Source: Geminicoccaceae bacterium (GTDB taxonomy: Bacteria; Pseudomonadota; Alphaproteobacteria; Geminicoccales; Geminicoccaceae). Taken from it: a stretch of DNA of 7,972 bases. Numbering within the stretch: position 1 is the stretch's first letter; every line of letters begins with the position of its first letter. The stretch spans positions 1-7,972 of the forward strand of contig JAPJRA010000141.1 of the NCBI GenBank assembly GCA_030824835.1, in the 5' to 3' direction. The translations under genes were made by a program, and so were the position numbers. The notes beneath the pieces are model-generated. The model saw only the letters and a program-made list of their open reading frames with translations. It ran no database searches and was not told the origin of the DNA. Below are positions 5,775 to 7,972 of the stretch, piece by piece.

Positions 5775-6370
5775 TGCGTGTCCTGATCGTGCTGGCGCAT
5801 CCGGTGCCCGAAAGTTTCGCCCACGCCCTGCATGGGCGGGTCGCTTCCACCCTGGTCGGCGCTGGCCACGAGGTGCGGGAGCTGGACCTGCACCGGATTG
5901 GTTTCGATCCGGTGCTGAGCACCGAGGATCGCCGGCACTATCACACGCCAGAGGTCAACGCCGCCCGGGTGGCGGATCAGCTGGCACACCTCCAGTGGGC
6001 CGAGGGGCTGATCTTCGTCTACCCGACCTGGTGGTACAGCTTGCCGGCCATGCTCAAGGGCTGGATCGACCGGGTCTGGGTGCCGTTCGTCACCTTCGAG
6101 CTCCCCTCGGGGCTCAAACCGGTACAGGGCCGGATGCAGCACATCCGCATGATCGGGGGGGTCTCGACTTACGGCTCGCCGTGGTGGTGGATCAGGTTCG
6201 TCATCGGCGACCCCGGTCGGCGGATCATCATGCGCGGCCTGCGCCCCTTGTGCCATCCGCGCTGCCGGACCTTCTGGCTCGGCCACTATCGCATGGACAG
6301 CTCGACACCGAGGAGCCGCGCCTCGTTCCTGGCCAAGGTCGAGGCGAGGATGCGCAAGATCCCGCTATAG
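5774..6370 (+). CDS. Flavodoxin-fold NAD(P)H oxidoreductase (second copy)
   Basis: 198 residues, the same Flavodoxin_2 family as the preceding gene. Visible are MRVLIVLAHPVPESFAHAL at the nucleotide-binding N terminus, YPTWWYSLPAMLKGWIDR (83-100) at the flavin site, GGVSTYGSPWWW (128-139), and a conserved-looking C-terminal half with GDPGRR (145-150) and LCHPRCRTFWL (159-169). ATG 5774 is used: it shares one base with the previous stop (TGATG) and has GGAG at 5762-5765. A TTG three bases earlier is less likely. Likely a cytosolic NAD(P)H-dependent flavin reductase of quinones or related acceptors. The Trp-rich loops and the two Cys at 160 and 164 are absent from the first copy, so the two probably differ in substrate. 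Its last 6 bases overlap the end of the convergent hydrolase gene. Confidence 0.9.
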   Translation: MRVLIVLAHPVPESFAHALHGRVASTLVGAGHEVRELDLHRIGFDPVLSTEDRRHYHTPEVNAARVADQLAHLQWAEGLIFVYPTWWYSLPAMLKGWIDRVWVPFVTFELPSGLKPVQGRMQHIRMIGGVSTYGSPWWWIRFVIGDPGRRIIMRGLRPLCHPRCRTFWLGHYRMDSSTPRSRASFLAKVEARMRKIPL

Positions 6371-7144
6371 CGCTTCCACAAACTCGGCGATGAGGTCGAG
6401 GGTCAGCTGACCGGCCTCATGATGCGGTGCATGTCCGCAATCTGGCAGCAACTCGCTGCGGACGGGCCCGGACACTCCACGCGCGATCGCCTCCACCTGC
6501 GCCGCCGTGCCATACTCGTCATCCACCCCCTGCAGGATCAGGGTCGGGCAGATGATCCGCGGCAGCTCGGCCTCGATGTTCCAGGAGCGGAACTCGGGTG
6601 ACTGCCAGCCGTCATGCCAGGCCCTGAACAGGCTCTCGGTCTTGGCGCCGTGATAGCGTGTCAGGCGCCGTGGGAGGTCGGTGGTGGCAAAGGCCACGCC
6701 TGCGGCCTGGATGCCGGCCAGCGTGACGTCCTCGACGAACACGTGCGCGGCCTCGGTGACGATCGCTGCCGGTGCCGACGGGAACGTCGCCGCGTAGAGC
6801 AGGGCGATGCTGCCGCCATCGCTATGGCCGATGAGGATGCTGCGCGTCACGCCGACCTGCTCCAGCACCGCGGGCAGGAACAGGCGCGCCTCGTCGTGCA
6901 GGTAGCGCGTGGTGCGGGGGCGATCCATCGGCGCCGATTGTCCGTACCCCCACCGATCGTAGACCAGCCCCGGGAGGCCCAGCCGTGCGCAGAGCCGGCT
7001 CGGGAAATCCTTCCACAAGGCGATGCAGCCCAGGCCCTCGTGCAGGAACACCAGGGTCGGCCCGTCGGCGGACCCCTCCGGCCAAAGCCTTTGCACGGCA
7101 AGTTCCCGCTCGGCTGCCTTGATCGTCGCGCGCTCCCGCTGCAC
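6365..7144 (-). CDS. Alpha/beta-fold hydrolase
   Basis: 259 residues from GTG 7144, the usual size for this superfamily. The oxyanion-side motif LHEGLGC is at 34-40, the nucleophile elbow GHSDGG (106-111) carries Ser108, the acid is probably Asp208 or Asp209 in QGVDDEYG, and His238 in CGHAPHH completes the triad. A lid of helices (about 130-190) separates the two halves. Members act on esters, lactones, thioesters or C-C bonds of ring-cleavage products; the substrate here cannot be read from sequence. The frame is open to 7246, but the longer form would run into the divergent SDR gene and adds no family sequence. GTG 7144 is preferred because GGGGA lies 4 to 5 bases before it; GTG 7159 is the alternative. 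It has no signal peptide. The divergent SDR begins 65 bases away, so a shared control region is likely. Confidence 0.9.
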   Translation of the reverse strand: MQRERATIKAAERELAVQRLWPEGSADGPTLVFLHEGLGCIALWKDFPSRLCARLGLPGLVYDRWGYGQSAPMDRPRTTRYLHDEARLFLPAVLEQVGVTRSILIGHSDGGSIALLYAATFPSAPAAIVTEAAHVFVEDVTLAGIQAAGVAFATTDLPRRLTRYHGAKTESLFRAWHDGWQSPEFRSWNIEAELPRIICPTLILQGVDDEYGTAAQVEAIARGVSGPVRSELLPDCGHAPHHEAGQLTLDLIAEFVEAL

Positions 7145-7176
7145 CTTGTCCCCGCCCACCGTGAATCTGTCTGGTT

Positions 7177-7197
7177 GGGCTTTAGCCCCAGCGGGGC
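7177..7197 (+). promoter_or_regulatory. Two mutually exclusive hairpins before the SDR RBS
   Basis: GGGC-TTTA-GCCC (7177-7188, extendable by a T-A pair) overlaps GCCCC-AGC-GGGGC (7185-7197), so only one can form at a time. The second ends directly before the AGGGAGG Shine-Dalgarno (7198-7204) of the SDR gene. This resembles a small leader switch, but the stems are only 4-5 bp, so function is speculative. Confidence 0.3.
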
Positions 7198-7209
7198 AGG
7201 GAGGAAAGC

Positions 7210-7972
7210 ATGACCGATCTGTTCCGGCTGGACGGGCGCATAGCACTGGTCACCGGCGCCTCGCGCGGCCTGGGGCTGGCCATGGCCGAGGCGCTGGCGA
7301 TGCAGGGGGCTCATGTGCTCCTCAACGGCCGCGATCCGGCGACCCTCGAGGGGGAGGTCGAGCGGCTGCGCGGGCAGGGCCGTTCGGTGGAGGCTGCACC
7401 CTTCGACGTCGCCGATGCGCCGGCAACGCAGGCGGCGATGGCTCGGATCGCAGGCGTGCACGGTCGTCTCGACATCCTGGTCAACAATGCCGGCATGCAG
7501 CATCGCGTCCCGGTTACCGAGTGGACGGACGCCGACTTCGAGCGGGTGATTGCGGTCAACCTCACCGCCTGCTTCCGGCTGGCGCGCGAGGCGGCGCGGT
7601 TGATGCTGCCGAAGAGATTCGGCCGGATCATTGCCACGGGCTCGGTCAGCGCCATCCTCGGCCGGCCGACGATCCATGCCTACACGGCCGCCAAGGCCGG
7701 TCTGCATGGGCTTACCCGCTCGCTCGCCGCCGAGCTCGGGCCGCAGGGGATCACCGTGAACGCTTTGGCGCCGGGCTACTTCGCCACCGAGCTCAACACG
7801 GCCCTGGTCAATGACGAGGCGTTCTCGGCCTGGGTCTGCAAGCGCACGCCGCTCGGTCGGTGGGCCGAGCCGCGCGAGCTCGGCGGCGCCGTTGTGTTTC
7901 TCGCCTCTGACGCCGCGTCCTACGTCACCGGGCACGTGCTCGCCGTCGACGGCGGGATCAGCGTCAGCCTCT
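7210..7972 (+). CDS. Short-chain dehydrogenase/reductase (runs off window end)
   Basis: 254 residues are visible and no stop occurs before the window edge; classical SDRs are about 250-260 residues, so probably only the extreme C terminus is missing. Motifs are complete: TGASRGLG (15-22) for the dinucleotide, NNAG (92-95), Asn117, Ser145, Tyr158 and Lys162 (YTAAK) as the catalytic set, PG at 188-189, and the closing TGHVLAVDGGISVS. Arg41 after strand 2 (LLNGRD) suggests NADP(H) preference. The sequence looks closest to the gluconate 5-dehydrogenase/3-oxoacyl-ACP-reductase-like group, and the start FRLDGRIALVTGASRG is typical of it. It is therefore likely a soluble reductase or dehydrogenase of a keto or hydroxy group in the local catabolic set. 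ATG 7210 has a strong AGGGAGG at 7198-7204. A leader with competing hairpins precedes it. Confidence 0.92.
   Translation, partial: MTDLFRLDGRIALVTGASRGLGLAMAEALAMQGAHVLLNGRDPATLEGEVERLRGQGRSVEAAPFDVADAPATQAAMARIAGVHGRLDILVNNAGMQHRVPVTEWTDADFERVIAVNLTACFRLAREAARLMLPKRFGRIIATGSVSAILGRPTIHAYTAAKAGLHGLTRSLAAELGPQGITVNALAPGYFATELNTALVNDEAFSAWVCKRTPLGRWAEPRELGGAVVFLASDAASYVTGHVLAVDGGISVSL

Noticed and set aside
6847..7935. Long minus-strand open frame spanning the SDR and the start of the hydrolase
   Set aside because: It lies antisense to a fully motif-supported SDR and out of frame with the hydrolase; composition is that of a shadow frame.

Overview
The window is GC-rich, with strongly G/C-biased third codon positions in most genes and long antisense open frames. 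Its protein families are soil-proteobacterial in flavour, most likely Alphaproteobacteria (Rhizobiales or Rhodospirillales type). That placement is an inference from composition and gene content; there is no rRNA or marker gene.

Layout. (1) 9-722, minus: a Crp/Fnr-type regulator. (2) 723-1137: no convincing gene, ending in a plausible sigma70 promoter at 1094-1123. (3) 1138-1419, plus: a short protein of unknown function, followed by a small terminator-like hairpin at 1436-1452. (4) 1518-2900, plus: a GlcD-like FAD-binding oxidoreductase with a GC hairpin just before its ribosome binding site. (5) 3017-3894, plus: a cluster of overlapping unknown frames (a membrane protein and two small proline-rich proteins), the first with clearly weaker GC bias than its neighbours. 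(6) 3913-4716, minus: a creatininase-family metal amidohydrolase. (7) 4800-6370, plus: a tight operon of a RidA-family protein and two tandem paralogous flavodoxin-fold NAD(P)H:quinone-type oxidoreductases. (8) 6365-7144, minus: an alpha/beta hydrolase whose end overlaps the operon's last gene by 6 bases. (9) 7210-7972, plus: a classical short-chain dehydrogenase that runs to the window edge, divergent from the hydrolase.

The metabolic genes look like a catabolic island: an FAD oxidase, a C-N hydrolase, a RidA-type protein, two flavin reductases, an ester or C-C hydrolase and an SDR. A reasonable but unproven reading is breakdown of a small nitrogen-containing, perhaps cyclic-amide or aromatic, compound, with the Crp/Fnr protein as a possible regulator. 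The least explained part is the overlapping cluster at 3017-3894. No tRNA, rRNA, CRISPR array, insertion sequence or integrase was recognised.
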